Assembly (NCBI GenBank): GCA_016217545.1
Contig: JACRHT010000002.1
Span: forward strand, 62,001 to 126,000
DNA: 64,000 bases
Direction of reading: 5' to 3'
DNA from: Opitutia bacterium
Lineage (GTDB): Bacteria; Verrucomicrobiota; Verrucomicrobiia; Opitutales; Opitutaceae
The stretch's first letter is position 1. Each line of letters opens with the position of its first letter. This document shows positions 17,055 to 28,902 of this stretch, in pieces. The translations under genes and the position numbers were made by a program. The notes beneath the pieces are model-generated. The model had not been told where the DNA came from and did not search any database. It saw only the letters and a program-made list of their open reading frames with translations.

Positions 17055-18491
17055 TCAGTAGCGGTAGTGCTCGGGCTTGTAGGGGCCTTCGACCGGGACG
17101 CCGAGGTAGGCGGCTTGCTCCTTAGAGAGTTTGGTCAGCTTGGCGCCGATCTTCTCGAGGTGCAGGCGCGCGACTTCTTCGTCGAGGTGCTTGGGCAGGC
17201 GGTAGACGCCGACCTTGTAGACGTCCTTGTTCTTCCAGAGGTCGAGCTGGGCGAGCGTCTGGTTGGTGAAGGAGTTCGACATGACGAACGACGGGTGGCC
17301 GGTGGCGCAACCGAGGTTCACGAGGCGGCCTTCGGCGAGCAGGTAGATGCTGTTGCCGTTGGCGAACGTGAACATGTCGTATTGCGGCTTGATGTTCGTG
17401 CGCTTGACGCCCTTGGCCTTGTAGAGGCGGTCGACCTGGATCTCGTTGTCGAAGTGGCCGATGTTACAGACGATGGCCTGGTCCTTCATCTTCGCCATGT
17501 GCTCGAGCGTGATGATGTCCTTGTTGCCGGTCGTCGTGACGTAGATGTCGGCGATGCCGAGCGTGGACTCGACCGTGTTGACCTCGAAGCCTTCCATCGC
17601 GGCCTGGAGGGCGTTGATGGGGTCGATTTCGGTGACGATGACGCGCGCGCCGAAGCCCTTGAGCGAAAACGCGGAGCCCTTGCCCACGTCGCCGTAGCCG
17701 CACACGCACGCGACCTTGCCGGCGATCATTACGTCGGTGGCGCGCTTGAGGCCGTCGGCGAGCGACTCGCGGCAGCCGTAGAGATTGTCGAACTTCGACT
17801 TCGTGACCGAGTCGTTGACGTTGATCGACGGGACGAGGAGCTTGCCTTGCTCGTGGAGCTGGTAGAGGCGGTGGACGCCGGTCGTGGTCTCTTCCGAGAC
17901 GCCGCGCCACTCCTTCACCATCGCGGTGAAGATGCCGGGCTGCGACTTCTGGATTTTCTTGAGGAGGTTCTTGATGACCTGCTCTTCGTGCGAACCGGAG
18001 GCGCTGTTCACCCAGTCGCTGCCCTGCTCCATCTCGTAACCCTTGTGGAGGAGGAGCGTGACGTCGCCGCCGTCGTCGACGACGAGCTGCGGGCCGGTGC
18101 CGTTCGGATGGCTGACGGCTTTCCAGGTGAGATCCCAGTATTCCTCAAGCGTCTCGCCCTTCCAGGCGAAGACCGGCACGCCGGCGGCCGCGATGGCGGA
18201 GGCGGCGTGATCCTGCGTCGAGAAGATGTTGCACGACGCCCAGCGCACGGAGGCGCCGAGTTCGACGAGCGTCTCGATGAGGACGGCCGTCTGGATCGTC
18301 ATGTGCAGCGAACCGGTGACGCGCACGCCCTTGAGCGGCTTCTTGGGGCCGAACTTGGCGCGGACGGACATGAGGCCGGGCATCTCGTGCTCGGCGACGG
18401 AGATTTCTTTGCGACCCCAGTCAGCGAGACCGATGTCCTTGACGTGGTAGTCCTGCGCCTTCGCAGCGGAAGATTTTTTGGCTTTGGCCAT
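17055..18491 (-). CDS. ahcY: adenosylhomocysteinase
   Basis: NAD-dependent hydrolysis of S-adenosylhomocysteine to adenosine and homocysteine, removing the inhibitory product of methylation. About 478 residues. Visible are the NAD-binding loop [11 protein letters not shown], the substrate region [22 protein letters not shown] (quoted in parts: [10 protein letters not shown]), [10 protein letters not shown] and the typical C-terminus PEHYRY. It is the long form with the insert common in bacteria. I chose the ATG at 18491 ([17 protein letters not shown]); frame upstream reads into metK. It follows metK by 11 bp, so production and recycling of SAM are co-transcribed, and ends at a strong terminator. 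Confidence 0.96.
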   Translation of the reverse strand: MAKAKKSSAAKAQDYHVKDIGLADWGRKEISVAEHEMPGLMSVRAKFGPKKPLKGVRVTGSLHMTIQTAVLIETLVELGASVRWASCNIFSTQDHAASAIAAAGVPVFAWKGETLEEYWDLTWKAVSHPNGTGPQLVVDDGGDVTLLLHKGYEMEQGSDWVNSASGSHEEQVIKNLLKKIQKSQPGIFTAMVKEWRGVSEETTTGVHRLYQLHEQGKLLVPSINVNDSVTKSKFDNLYGCRESLADGLKRATDVMIAGKVACVCGYGDVGKGSAFSLKGFGARVIVTEIDPINALQAAMEGFEVNTVESTLGIADIYVTTTGNKDIITLEHMAKMKDQAIVCNIGHFDNEIQVDRLYKAKGVKRTNIKPQYDMFTFANGNSIYLLAEGRLVNLGCATGHPSFVMSNSFTNQTLAQLDLWKNKDVYKVGVYRLPKHLDEEVARLHLEKIGAKLTKLSKEQAAYLGVPVEGPYKPEHYRY

Positions 18492-18502
18492 GGAAGTGGT
18501 GG

Positions 18503-19720
18503 TTAGGCTTTGATGGCGGCGCGGAGTTCGGCGGCCTTGGCGGTGGATTCCCACGGGAGGCCCTTCTTGCCGAAGTGGCCGTAGTTGGTGGTCTGGCGAT
18601 AAATCGGGCGGAGCAAGTCGAGCTGGGCGACGATGTCGGCCGGCTTGAACGAGAAGACTTGTTGCACGGCGTCGGTGATCTGCTCGTCGGAGACGCCGAG
18701 CTTGGCGGTGCCGAAGGTCTCGACGCGAACCGAGACGGGCTTCGGGTGGCCGATGGCGTAGGCGAACTGGATCTCGGCGTGCGTGGCGAGGCCGGCGGCG
18801 ACGATGTTCTTCGCGACCCAGCGGCCCATGTAAGCGGCAGAGCGGTCAACCTTGGACGGGTCCTTGCCCGAGAAGGCGCCGCCACCGTGACGACCCCAGC
18901 CGCCGTAGGTGTCCACGATGATCTTGCGGCCGGTGAGACCGGAGTCGCCCTGCGGACCACCGATGACGAAGCGGCCGGTCGGGTTGATGAGATACTCGGT
19001 GTTCTTCGTCAGCAGCTTGGCGTCGATGACCTTCTTGATGACGTTTTCGATGAGGAATTTCTCGATCGTGGCGTGCTTCGCGTCAGCAGCGTGCTGCGTG
19101 GAGATGACGACGTTCACGACTTCGACGGGCTTGTCGTTCTGGTAACGGACGGAAACCTGCGTCTTCGCGTCGGGGCGGAGCCAGGAGACGGCGCCGGACT
19201 TGCGGATCTTGGTCAGCTCGCGACCGAGACGGTGCGCGAACATGATCGGCGTCGGCATGAGTTCGGGCGTCTCGTTGCACGCGTAGCCGAACATGATGCC
19301 TTGGTCGCCGGCGCCTTGCTCGGCGGTCTTCTTGCCCTCGGCTTTCTTGGCGTCGACACCTTGCGCGATGTCGGGCGATTGGGCGGTGAGGTAGTTATTG
19401 ATGAAAACCTTGTCGGCGTGGAACACGTCGTCGTCGTTCACGTAACCGATGTCGCGGATGGCGTCGCGGATGACTTTGCCGAGGTTGATCGCCTCTTCGA
19501 TGGGCTTGGTCGTGCCCTTCTTGGCGTCCTGCAGCTTCGGGATGGTGATCTCGCCGCCCACGACGACGATGTTGGACTTCACGAACGTCTCGCACGCGAC
19601 GCGCGAGGTGTGATCGATCTTCAAGCATGCATCGAGCACGCTGTCGGAAATGAGGTCAGCGACTTTGTCGGGGTGACCTTCACCGACCGACTCGGAGGAG
19701 AAAACGAAGTGATTAGCCAT
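18503..19720 (-). CDS. metK: S-adenosylmethionine synthetase
   Basis: Makes SAM from methionine and ATP. The 405-residue protein starts [19 protein letters not shown], with the ATP-binding GHPDK, and has [15 protein letters not shown], the P-loop-like [19 protein letters not shown] (quoted as [14 protein letters not shown]) and [15 protein letters not shown]. The longer open frame to 19858 adds a non-homologous stretch. Upstream on the minus strand GATAAT (19769-19774) could be a -10 element with a weak GTATCA 17 bp before it. I looked for a SAM riboswitch in the 150-bp leader and saw no convincing one. Confidence 0.96.
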   Translation of the reverse strand: MANHFVFSSESVGEGHPDKVADLISDSVLDACLKIDHTSRVACETFVKSNIVVVGGEITIPKLQDAKKGTTKPIEEAINLGKVIRDAIRDIGYVNDDDVFHADKVFINNYLTAQSPDIAQGVDAKKAEGKKTAEQGAGDQGIMFGYACNETPELMPTPIMFAHRLGRELTKIRKSGAVSWLRPDAKTQVSVRYQNDKPVEVVNVVISTQHAADAKHATIEKFLIENVIKKVIDAKLLTKNTEYLINPTGRFVIGGPQGDSGLTGRKIIVDTYGGWGRHGGGAFSGKDPSKVDRSAAYMGRWVAKNIVAAGLATHAEIQFAYAIGHPKPVSVRVETFGTAKLGVSDEQITDAVQQVFSFKPADIVAQLDLLRPIYRQTTNYGHFGKKGLPWESTAKAAELRAAIKA

Positions 19721-19872
19721 AGAATGTGAGCGGCGAAGAAAGACAGCGCCGCGAGCGGGAGCAAGTAGATTATCAACGTATCTGGATTCCATGATACGAG
19801 GATGTTCGAACCATCCCGGCGGCATCCGGCTTGCGTCGCCCGCTAGCTGCGGTTGCATGCGGACATCACCCC

Positions 19873-20229
19873 ATGTCCGAGCCCATTTTGAGACCCGAGG
19901 CTATCGAAGCGCTCCGCGCGGTTTCACCGGATGACGGCGGCGTGTTTTTTCGGGAGCTCATCGATATCTTTCTGGAGGACACCCCTAGACGCATCACCGA
20001 GCTGAAAAACGCCCTTCGCGAGCAAAACGTCGGTGCATCCGTGCGTGCTGCCCACAGCATCAAAGGCAGCGCCGGAAATTTCGGCGCGCAGCACCTCGCG
20101 CATGTGGCGTTGGAACTCGAATCCCTGGCGAAATCGGACCAACTCCCCGCGATTATCGCCCGCCTCGACGAACTCGAGCAGTCCTTCGCAGCCGTTAAGG
20201 AGGCGCTCCTCGCCCTGCGCGATTCATGA
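19873..20229 (+). CDS. Hpt-domain phosphotransfer protein
   Basis: A 118-residue single-domain histidine phosphotransfer protein. The phospho-acceptor motif is [14 protein letters not shown] with His61, set in a four-helix bundle ([17 protein letters not shown] before, [15 protein letters not shown] after). Such proteins relay phosphate between receiver domains of hybrid kinases and response regulators; no receiver or kinase gene is nearby. Its TGA overlaps the start of the DUF1573 gene (ATGA), so the two are translationally coupled. Confidence 0.9.
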   Translation: MSEPILRPEAIEALRAVSPDDGGVFFRELIDIFLEDTPRRITELKNALREQNVGASVRAAHSIKGSAGNFGAQHLAHVALELESLAKSDQLPAIIARLDELEQSFAAVKEALLALRDS

Positions 20230-20891
20230 TCCATCGCCATTTCATTTCGTCTCTTGTCGGCGTCGCGGTTCTTGGACTCGCAGTCGTGCCTGCGCCGGCG
20301 GCGCTTACGTGGACGCAGACCGAAGTTACGAGCGCCACCAAGCCGTTGCAAAAAGTCCTCGCGGTCACCTTCGGCTTCAAGAACACCGGCCAAACGCCCG
20401 TCACGATTCGCGACGTTCAAGTGAACTGTGACTGCATGACGGCGGCGGCAGACAAGACCGTCTACCAACCCGGTGAAAGCGGAACCATCAGCGCACACTT
20501 CACCGTCGGCGACCGCATCGGCTCGTATGAGCGCGGGGTGAAGGTCTTAACCGACGACGGCGCGAAACCGCAGCACCTGCGGGTGCACATCGAGGTCCCG
20601 GAACTGGCCGCGATCGAACCGCGCATCCTCGACTGGGAATCGGGCGCGCCGGCAGATGAGAAGCCGGTCCTGATCACGGTCGCTGCGGGAATCCAAATCA
20701 ATTTCAGCGAACTGTTCGTCTCCGCGCCGTCGTTCTCCGCGCGCTTCGAAACCATCGAAGCCGGCCGCCGCTACCGTTTGTTCGTGAAGCCGCTGGCCAC
20801 AGCCGAAGCGGCCAGCGCGGCGATCCGCTTCAAAGGCAAAGCCGAATCCGGCGAAGACGTGGTCGTCAGCGCCTACGCGAACGTCCACTGA
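20226..20891 (+). CDS. DUF1573-domain exported protein
   Basis: A 221-residue protein with a signal peptide ([20 protein letters not shown], cleaved near APAALTW). The segment VTFGFKNTGQTPVTIRDVQ, then NCDCMTAAADKTVYQPGESG, matches the DUF1573 immunoglobulin-like pattern, in which a paired Cys motif follows 'F.FKNTG..p..I'. These are periplasmic or surface proteins of unknown role, common in Bacteroidota and Verrucomicrobiota. It overlaps the Hpt gene by 4 bp; a functional link between a cytoplasmic phosphotransfer protein and an exported protein is not obvious. Confidence 0.8.
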   Translation: MIHRHFISSLVGVAVLGLAVVPAPAALTWTQTEVTSATKPLQKVLAVTFGFKNTGQTPVTIRDVQVNCDCMTAAADKTVYQPGESGTISAHFTVGDRIGSYERGVKVLTDDGAKPQHLRVHIEVPELAAIEPRILDWESGAPADEKPVLITVAAGIQINFSELFVSAPSFSARFETIEAGRRYRLFVKPLATAEAASAAIRFKGKAESGEDVVVSAYANVH

Positions 20892-20936
20892 CGCCTCGCT
20901 TCGCTCCGCCGGGACCGAGGTGCGCGCCCGCTCCGC

Positions 20937-21941
20937 TCAACCCGTCTTGAAATAGCCGCGCTGTTTCTCGCTGATGGGCAGCCCAGCCTTCTCCATCACC
21001 GCGAGCAAATCCTCCCAAGCGTCGCGCTTGATCTTCAGCGCCGCCTCCGACCGCAGTCCTTCCTGGCGCAAGAGATACGACGGGTGGTAGGTCGCCCGCA
21101 GCGGGATGCTGTTGTAGGCGTGCCACGAACCGCGTGCGGCGCCCATCGTCTTGAAGCGATCCGCGCCGAGCAGTCCGTCGACGGCGGTTTTGCCCAGCGC
21201 GACGAGCACCCGCGGCTGGATGATGTCGATTTGCGCGCGGATAAACGGCAGGCAATACGCCATCTCGTCCTGTGTCGGCGGGCGATTGCCCGTCTGAAAA
21301 CCGTCCGGCGAGCGCGCGCCCATTTCGGGCCGCCAATTGAGGATGTTGCCAATGTAGACCTGCGAGCGATCCAGGCCCATCGCCTTGATCATGCGGTTGA
21401 GCAACTGCCCGGCGCGTCCGACGAACGGCTCGCCCTGCTCTTCCTCGTCCGCGCCCGGCGCCTCGCCGATGAACATCACGGACGCATCGACATTGCCGAC
21501 GCCGAAGACGACCTGCTTGCCCGCGTAGACGCGCGCCTTGCATGTCGCGTCGTTCAGCACGACCTCACGCAGCGCATTCCAACGTTCCTGTTTCGAGCCG
21601 CTCGGCAAATTCAACGGCGGCGGCGCGCCCAGACTCGACGGCGCATTCGCTGGAACGATCCGCGCCGGCGGCGGAGGGGCAAACGCGGTGGACGCGAAGC
21701 TCTGCGCCGGCTCGGCTACGACCGCTTCGCGGGCCGGCGTCGGCGCAGCCGCGCGCTCCGCGACGGCGCTGCTCGGCGCGGGAACCGCGGCAGTCGCACC
21801 CGCAAGTTCGGCGCGCGCGACTTCGACGGCGCGGCGCAATTCCACGAGGCTCTCCTCGTTCACCACCACGGTGCGGCTGCCCTCGCCTTTGAGGCGCCGG
21901 AGTTCGTCGGTGAGACAGAGGAGGTGCTCGCGAACGTTCAC
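20937..21941 (-). CDS. family 4-type uracil-DNA glycosylase with reduced cysteine set
   Basis: Base-excision repair enzyme that removes uracil from DNA. The C-terminal about 200 residues carry the active-site motif [20 protein letters not shown] and the DNA-binding motif TYHPSYLLR of family 4 UDG. Classical members hold a 4Fe-4S cluster with four cysteines; here only two align (ATCKAR and AYCLPF). The other two are Arg and Trp (NILNWRPE), and there is an insertion between the last pair, so the cluster is probably absent. A long N-terminal region (about 1-125) is helical and then Pro/Ala-rich. The last bases overlap ribE upstream in an ATGA arrangement. Confidence 0.88.
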   Translation of the reverse strand: MNVREHLLCLTDELRRLKGEGSRTVVVNEESLVELRRAVEVARAELAGATAAVPAPSSAVAERAAAPTPAREAVVAEPAQSFASTAFAPPPPARIVPANAPSSLGAPPPLNLPSGSKQERWNALREVVLNDATCKARVYAGKQVVFGVGNVDASVMFIGEAPGADEEEQGEPFVGRAGQLLNRMIKAMGLDRSQVYIGNILNWRPEMGARSPDGFQTGNRPPTQDEMAYCLPFIRAQIDIIQPRVLVALGKTAVDGLLGADRFKTMGAARGSWHAYNSIPLRATYHPSYLLRQEGLRSEAALKIKRDAWEDLLAVMEKAGLPISEKQRGYFKTG

Positions 21942-22543
21942 AGATTGGCCGGCAGACGAGCCGCGATGAGTTTTTCGACGTATTTGCCGAGGAGATCGAA
22001 CTCGAGATTCACGCCTCCGCCGACGCGCTTCTCACGGAGATTGGTGACCTCCATCGTATGCGGGATCAGCCACACGGCGAGGGCGTCGTCGTCGACTTCG
22101 GCGACGGTGAGCGAGATGCCGTCGATCGCGATGCTGCCCTTGTGGATCAAGTAGCGTCCACTGCCCGCCGGGCCGCGAACCTTCAGGTAATGATCAGCGC
22201 CGCGCTGCTCGAAAATCTCCACGCGGCCGAGCGTGTCGATGTGCCCGCTGACGAAGTGTCCGCCCATGCGGCTGTTCGGGAGCATGCTGCGCTCGAGGTT
22301 CACGAGCGAGCCGGGCTTCAACTCGGAGAAGCTCGTCAGGCGCACGGTTTCCTCGAGCAGATCGAACCAGAGGTTGCGCGCGTCGTGCTTCACGACCGTG
22401 AGGCAGCAGCCGTTCACGGCGACGCTGTCCCCGAGTTTCACATCCGAGGCGACCAGCTGCGCGGAGAGGTGGAGCGACCACGCTTTCGCGCCGCGGGTGA
22501 ACGAGACGACTTGGCCTGTTTCTTCGACGATGCCGGTGAACAT
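21938..22543 (-). CDS. ribE: riboflavin synthase alpha chain
   Basis: Dismutates two 6,7-dimethyl-8-ribityllumazine molecules to riboflavin. The 201-residue protein starts MFTGIVEETGQV, the near-invariant N-terminus, and has two lumazine-binding repeats: SVAVNGCCLTVV in the first and GSIAIDGISLTVAEV in the second, with MGGHFVSGHIDTLG between. No other rib gene adjoins it. It is the upstream partner of the UDG gene through a 4-bp ATGA overlap. Confidence 0.95.
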   Translation of the reverse strand: MFTGIVEETGQVVSFTRGAKAWSLHLSAQLVASDVKLGDSVAVNGCCLTVVKHDARNLWFDLLEETVRLTSFSELKPGSLVNLERSMLPNSRMGGHFVSGHIDTLGRVEIFEQRGADHYLKVRGPAGSGRYLIHKGSIAIDGISLTVAEVDDDALAVWLIPHTMEVTNLREKRVGGGVNLEFDLLGKYVEKLIAARLPANL

Positions 22544-22544
22544 G

Positions 22545-23930
22545 TTAGTTGAGCTTTACGCGGAGCACTTGGGTCTCTCCGCCGCGGCGCGTGAGCAACA
22601 CGAATTCCGCGCGGGCTTTGTCATTCTCGACCGCGGCGAGCTTGTCGACCGCCTCGGCGTAGGTGTGCACTTCCGCGCCGTCGATCTCGCGAATCCAATC
22701 GTCGGGGCGCAGGCCGGCGTTCGCGACGGGGCTGTTGGGCCGCACGAAATTCACGATCGCGCCGCCCATCTCGGCGGATTTGGCGCGCTGGGCCACGAGG
22801 TCGGCGGTGAGGAACTCGCGCGCGGTGAACCCGAGTCGCTCGAAGTAGCGGCGCTCCGCTTCGCGCACCATCTTCGGCTCTTCGCCGAGCGTGACGGCGA
22901 GTTCCTGTCGATCTGTGCCGCGCAGCACCGTGAGCTTCATCACGTCGCCGGCTTTGCGCTTGAGCACTTCCTGGCCGAAATAGCCGACGATGCTCCGGTC
23001 CGGCCGCAGGCGCGGCAGCGTCTTGCCGTCGATCGCGAGCACGATGTCGCGATCCTGCAGGCCCGCTTGCGCGGCGGGGCTGCCTTCGAGGATGTCGCTG
23101 ACGACGAGCGCGGACTGGCGCTCGAGTTTGAGCAGTTTGGCGACGTCGGGATCGACGGGCTGCAAGCCATAGATGCCGATCGACGTCACCGGGCGACCGG
23201 TGATGGAGGTCGGCACGCGATTAAGGAACGGCAGAAACTCATCCGCGAGCAGCACGACGCTGCTCTCGTCCGCGTTCACGAGCATCACGGGCGTGCCGTG
23301 CTGCGTGCGCGAGAACATCAGATAATTTTGTCCGAACGAGCTCAGCGTCAGACCGACAAGCCGGCCTTCGACATCAAACACCGGCAAGCCCGGCGCGCCG
23401 AGATCCTGGCCGGTGAGCGCGGTCTTGTTCGGCAGCGTCGTGAGCATCGCGACACGCGAGTTCAGCGCGTAGGGTTTGAAGTCCTCGTCCTTGCCGCGCA
23501 GGCCGAGGCCCCAGAGTTCGGTGCCGAGCGGGGGCTCCGGCGCTTTCGCGAACGAAGTGATCGGCTTCAGCTTCGCGACGAGGCCGTCGGTCGCGCGCAC
23601 GAAATGAAAACCCGTGAGTTCGTCCTGGCCAAGGTAAGTCGCGGGCGTCGACTCGTCCTGCTCGGGCAGATAGACTTTGAAATCCTTGAGCTGGTCGACC
23701 GCGAGACCACCCGGGATGTTGGCGCCGGGAATGATGATCGTGCCTTTTTCGTCGATGACGGTGCCGGCGATCGTGACTTGGCGACGCTCGATCTCCGTCT
23801 GGATTGTGAACTCGACGGCGACGATCGACTTCAGCCGCTCCGGGAGGAGCGAGGCGAGATCGGCGGCGATCGCGTGCAGCGTGAGCGAAAGAACGACAAA
23901 AGCCGCGGCGGCGCGGCGGACGGTGATCAT
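22545..23930 (-). CDS. HtrA-like PDZ protein, catalytic triad lost
   Basis: A 461-residue exported protein (signal [21 protein letters not shown]) built like HtrA/DegP: an N-terminal trypsin-like domain and two C-terminal PDZ domains (about 240-330 and 380-455; for example DILEGSPAAQAGLQDRDIVL). The position expected for the nucleophile reads LGAPGLPVFDVEGRLVGL instead of the GNSGGPL form, and the His and Asp motifs are also missing, so it should not cleave peptides. It overlaps the active HtrA gene upstream (ATGA), suggesting the pair work together, for example as a hetero-oligomer or a chaperone-type partner. It ends 1 bp from the ribE start region. Confidence 0.85.
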   Translation of the reverse strand: MITVRRAAAAFVVLSLTLHAIAADLASLLPERLKSIVAVEFTIQTEIERRQVTIAGTVIDEKGTIIIPGANIPGGLAVDQLKDFKVYLPEQDESTPATYLGQDELTGFHFVRATDGLVAKLKPITSFAKAPEPPLGTELWGLGLRGKDEDFKPYALNSRVAMLTTLPNKTALTGQDLGAPGLPVFDVEGRLVGLTLSSFGQNYLMFSRTQHGTPVMLVNADESSVVLLADEFLPFLNRVPTSITGRPVTSIGIYGLQPVDPDVAKLLKLERQSALVVSDILEGSPAAQAGLQDRDIVLAIDGKTLPRLRPDRSIVGYFGQEVLKRKAGDVMKLTVLRGTDRQELAVTLGEEPKMVREAERRYFERLGFTAREFLTADLVAQRAKSAEMGGAIVNFVRPNSPVANAGLRPDDWIREIDGAEVHTYAEAVDKLAAVENDKARAEFVLLTRRGGETQVLRVKLN

Positions 23931-25276
23931 GGTTTGAAAACGTAGAGCGCGATGCGGCGGTTGCGCTGGGCCTCGACGAGGACGGGCTCGGGCTTCGCCT
24001 CGTAGGCGGCGTGGAGCTCCTTCATGCGCGCGAGGTCGTTGATGGTCTCGCCAGCGACCTTGGTGATGATGTCGCCGCGCGCGATGCCGGATTGCGCCGC
24101 CGGATAGCCGGGCTGCACGCCGATGACGAGCACGCCGCCGGCATCGGGGAGTTGATTCTCGCGGGCGTAGGCGCGCGAGACCTTGCGCACGCTGAGGCCC
24201 CATTTTTCGAAGGCCCATTCCTCGCCGACGCGGCTTTCGAGTTTCTCGGTTGTGGCAGTGAGGTCGAGCGTCTGCGCGCCGCGCTTGACGGTGAGTTTCA
24301 CGGCGGCGCCGACGCGCAGGTTGGCGATCATGTTTTGAATGGGCGGCAGCTGCTCCGGAAAGCGGCCGTCGAGCTTCGTGCCGTTCAGCGAAAGGACGAT
24401 GTCGCTGGGTCGCACGCCGGCGCGTGCGGCGGGCGAGCCGGGATCGACGCTGTCGACGAGCAGGCCCGTGTTGGCCGCCAGCGAGTAGAAGCGCTCGAGG
24501 TCCTGCAACTCGCGCGGGCGGATCCCGAGGTAGCTGCGCGTGATGCCGCCGTTTTTCACGAGACCTTCGGCGACGCGCTGCGCGACGGTCGACGGGATGG
24601 CGAAACCGAGGTTGTCGGCGCCCATGTAAGTGCGCGAATTGATGCCGACGACCTTGCCGTCCTCGGTGACGAGCGGGCCGCCGCTGTTGCCGGGGTTGAT
24701 CGCGGCATCGGTTTGCAGCCAGGTGTTGAACGAGCCGGTCTCGTAACCGCGCACGGCGCGCGAATCCTCGAAGTAGCGGCGGTTGTTCGAAATGATGCCG
24801 CGCGTGACGGTGCGCGTGAGACCGTGCGGCGTGCCGACGGCGTAGACGGTCTGGCCGGGGAACAGGTCGTCGCTGTCGCCGAAGTCGGCGTGCGCGAAGC
24901 TGAGTTTGCGCGCCTTCACTTCGTCCATGTTCAGCCGGATGACCGCGAGATCGGTCCAGTGATCCCAGCCGACGAGTTTGGCGCCGACGCGTTCGAGGCT
25001 GGCGAGCGTGACGGAAATTTCGACGGCTTGCGGGCTGGCGACGTGGGCGTTGGTGAGGATGAGGCCGTCGGCCGAGATGATCACGCCCGAGCCGATGCCG
25101 CGCTCGGTTTTCTTCGTGCCGTCGTCGAAGGTCGTCTCGGTCACGTCGATGCGCACGACCGCATCGAGCAGGCGCGTGAAGCCTCGGCTCACGCCGCCGG
25201 CGGCCGCGAGCGAATTGGCGGCGAACAAAAACCCGGCCGCGAGAACGACCGGGAGGATGATTGACGGTAATGGTGA

Positions 25277-25300
<24 letters not shown>
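23927..25300 (-). CDS. HtrA/DegP-type periplasmic serine protease
   Basis: Envelope quality-control protease, about 457 residues. After a signal-anchor-like hydrophobic segment ([20 protein letters not shown]) comes a trypsin-like domain with the full triad: His86 in LTNAHVA, Asp117 in WTDLAVI and Ser206 in [10 protein letters not shown]. Two PDZ domains follow (about 240-330 and 355-445). The start is uncertain. The GTG at 25300 has a weak AGG upstream; a GTG at 25285 is the alternative; the ATG at 25351 would run deep into leuS. At 25300 the start codon shares the palindrome CACGTG with an in-frame GTG of divergent leuS. Confidence 0.9.
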
Positions 25301-27874
<2,574 letters not shown>

Positions 27875-27907
27875 AGTGTTAGGTGGGCAAAAAGTTCGGT
27901 TTAAAGC

Positions 27908-27936
27908 TTGATGTAGGGGTATTCCCCTACTTAGCT
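27908..27936 (+). promoter_or_regulatory. putative promoter with palindromic operator for the exopolysaccharide operon
   Basis: TTGATG (27908-27913) and TTAGCT (27931-27936) are separated by exactly 17 bp, and the spacer is filled by a perfect 7-bp inverted repeat with a TATT centre (GTAGGGG-TATT-CCCCTAC, 27913-27930). It lies 42 bp before the FecR-domain gene. A repressor or activator dimer bound there would sit between the polymerase contacts. A hairpin of the GTAG-footed repeat type seen elsewhere in the window is the alternative. Confidence 0.5.
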
Positions 27937-27978
27937 CGCGACAACCGGGGCAAAACCGCTCCACCGAACCTCTCCGCC

Positions 27979-28887
27979 ATGAAAACTCTTCTTCGCCTCT
28001 TCGCCGCATCACTCGCGCTCGCCGTGATCGCCGCGCCGTCTGCGTTTGCTCAACGCCAGCTGGGCAAGAAAAAGGGGCCGACGAGCAAGCTGTTCCTCGC
28101 CGAAGCGGTTGGTGAAGGCAACATCACGACCGAAGGCAAATCGCACACCGCCAAGCAAGCGACGGCGTTCGATGCACCGGGAACCGTGATCGAGACGGGC
28201 AAAGACTCGCACCAAGCTTTTGTTTACTCCAACGGCACCGCGATGCTCGTGGATGAGAACACGCGCGTGGAAGTCGACCGGTTCGTCCAGGAGCCTTTCC
28301 GTCCCGACCGCGAGAAATCCACCGAAACGGAGCCCTCCATTTCCCAAAGCGACGTCTTCGTCTCGCGCGGCCAGGTCAACATCTGCACGAGCCAGATGGT
28401 CTCTGGCTCGACGATGAACTACTCCACTCCCAACGCCTCGGTGAACATCCGCGGTGGCAAAATGGCGGTCTCCACCAACGGCACCGAGTCGACCATCTAC
28501 CTCCTCGATGGCGACGTCACTGTCCGCACCGGCGGTAAGGACACCGGCGGCACCCTCCTCCGTCCCGGCGAGAAGGCCACGATCCGCCCCGGACTCCCGG
28601 GCCGCCCGCCCATCATCACCGTCGCCCCCATCGAATCCAATCTTCTGCCCACTCTCGACGACAAGGTCGGCGCCGCCTGCGCCGCAAAGAAAACCGTCTC
28701 ATTCGAGACGATCGAGAAGAAGTCCGAGTTCGGCGCCGAAGGCGAAAAGCAACAGGATCTTCCCGCGGGCGCCCCGCCCGCTCCGCCCGAGGAACCCACG
28801 CAGGAAATCGTCGTGACCCCCACGACCCCGGAGGAGCTGCCCACCAACATCACGGTCAGCCCGTCCGCGCTCCCGGGCGGACAGTAA
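27979..28887 (+). CDS. FecR-domain exported protein of the exopolysaccharide operon
   Basis: A 302-residue exported protein: signal KTLLRLFAASLALAVIAAPSAFAQ, then a FecR-like beta-rich domain (about 50-210, including AFVYSNGTAMLVDENTRVEV, ASVNIRGGKMAVSTNG and IYLLDGDVTVRTGG) and a long Pro/Glu/Thr-rich C-terminal tail. FecR is known as an anti-sigma sensor, but stand-alone exported FecR domains without a membrane helix are also frequent beside polysaccharide genes; no sigma factor adjoins this one. I set the start at ATG 27979 because it opens the signal peptide. It is the first gene of the run ending at 32841. Confidence 0.82.
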   Translation: MKTLLRLFAASLALAVIAAPSAFAQRQLGKKKGPTSKLFLAEAVGEGNITTEGKSHTAKQATAFDAPGTVIETGKDSHQAFVYSNGTAMLVDENTRVEVDRFVQEPFRPDREKSTETEPSISQSDVFVSRGQVNICTSQMVSGSTMNYSTPNASVNIRGGKMAVSTNGTESTIYLLDGDVTVRTGGKDTGGTLLRPGEKATIRPGLPGRPPIITVAPIESNLLPTLDDKVGAACAAKKTVSFETIEKKSEFGAEGEKQQDLPAGAPPAPPEEPTQEIVVTPTTPEELPTNITVSPSALPGGQ

Positions 28888-28902
28888 CTCTCACCTCTCA
28901 CC

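Noticed and set aside
16842-18506. Long plus-strand frame over ahcY (554 codons)
   Set aside because: Shadow of ahcY; no family-like sequence, Val/Asp/Leu repeats typical of an antisense frame.
19721-19860. Possible SAM riboswitch upstream of metK
   Set aside because: The leader is short and I found no conserved core of SAM-I, SAM-II or SAM-III type by eye. A covariance-model search (Rfam) would settle it; a hit would reverse this.
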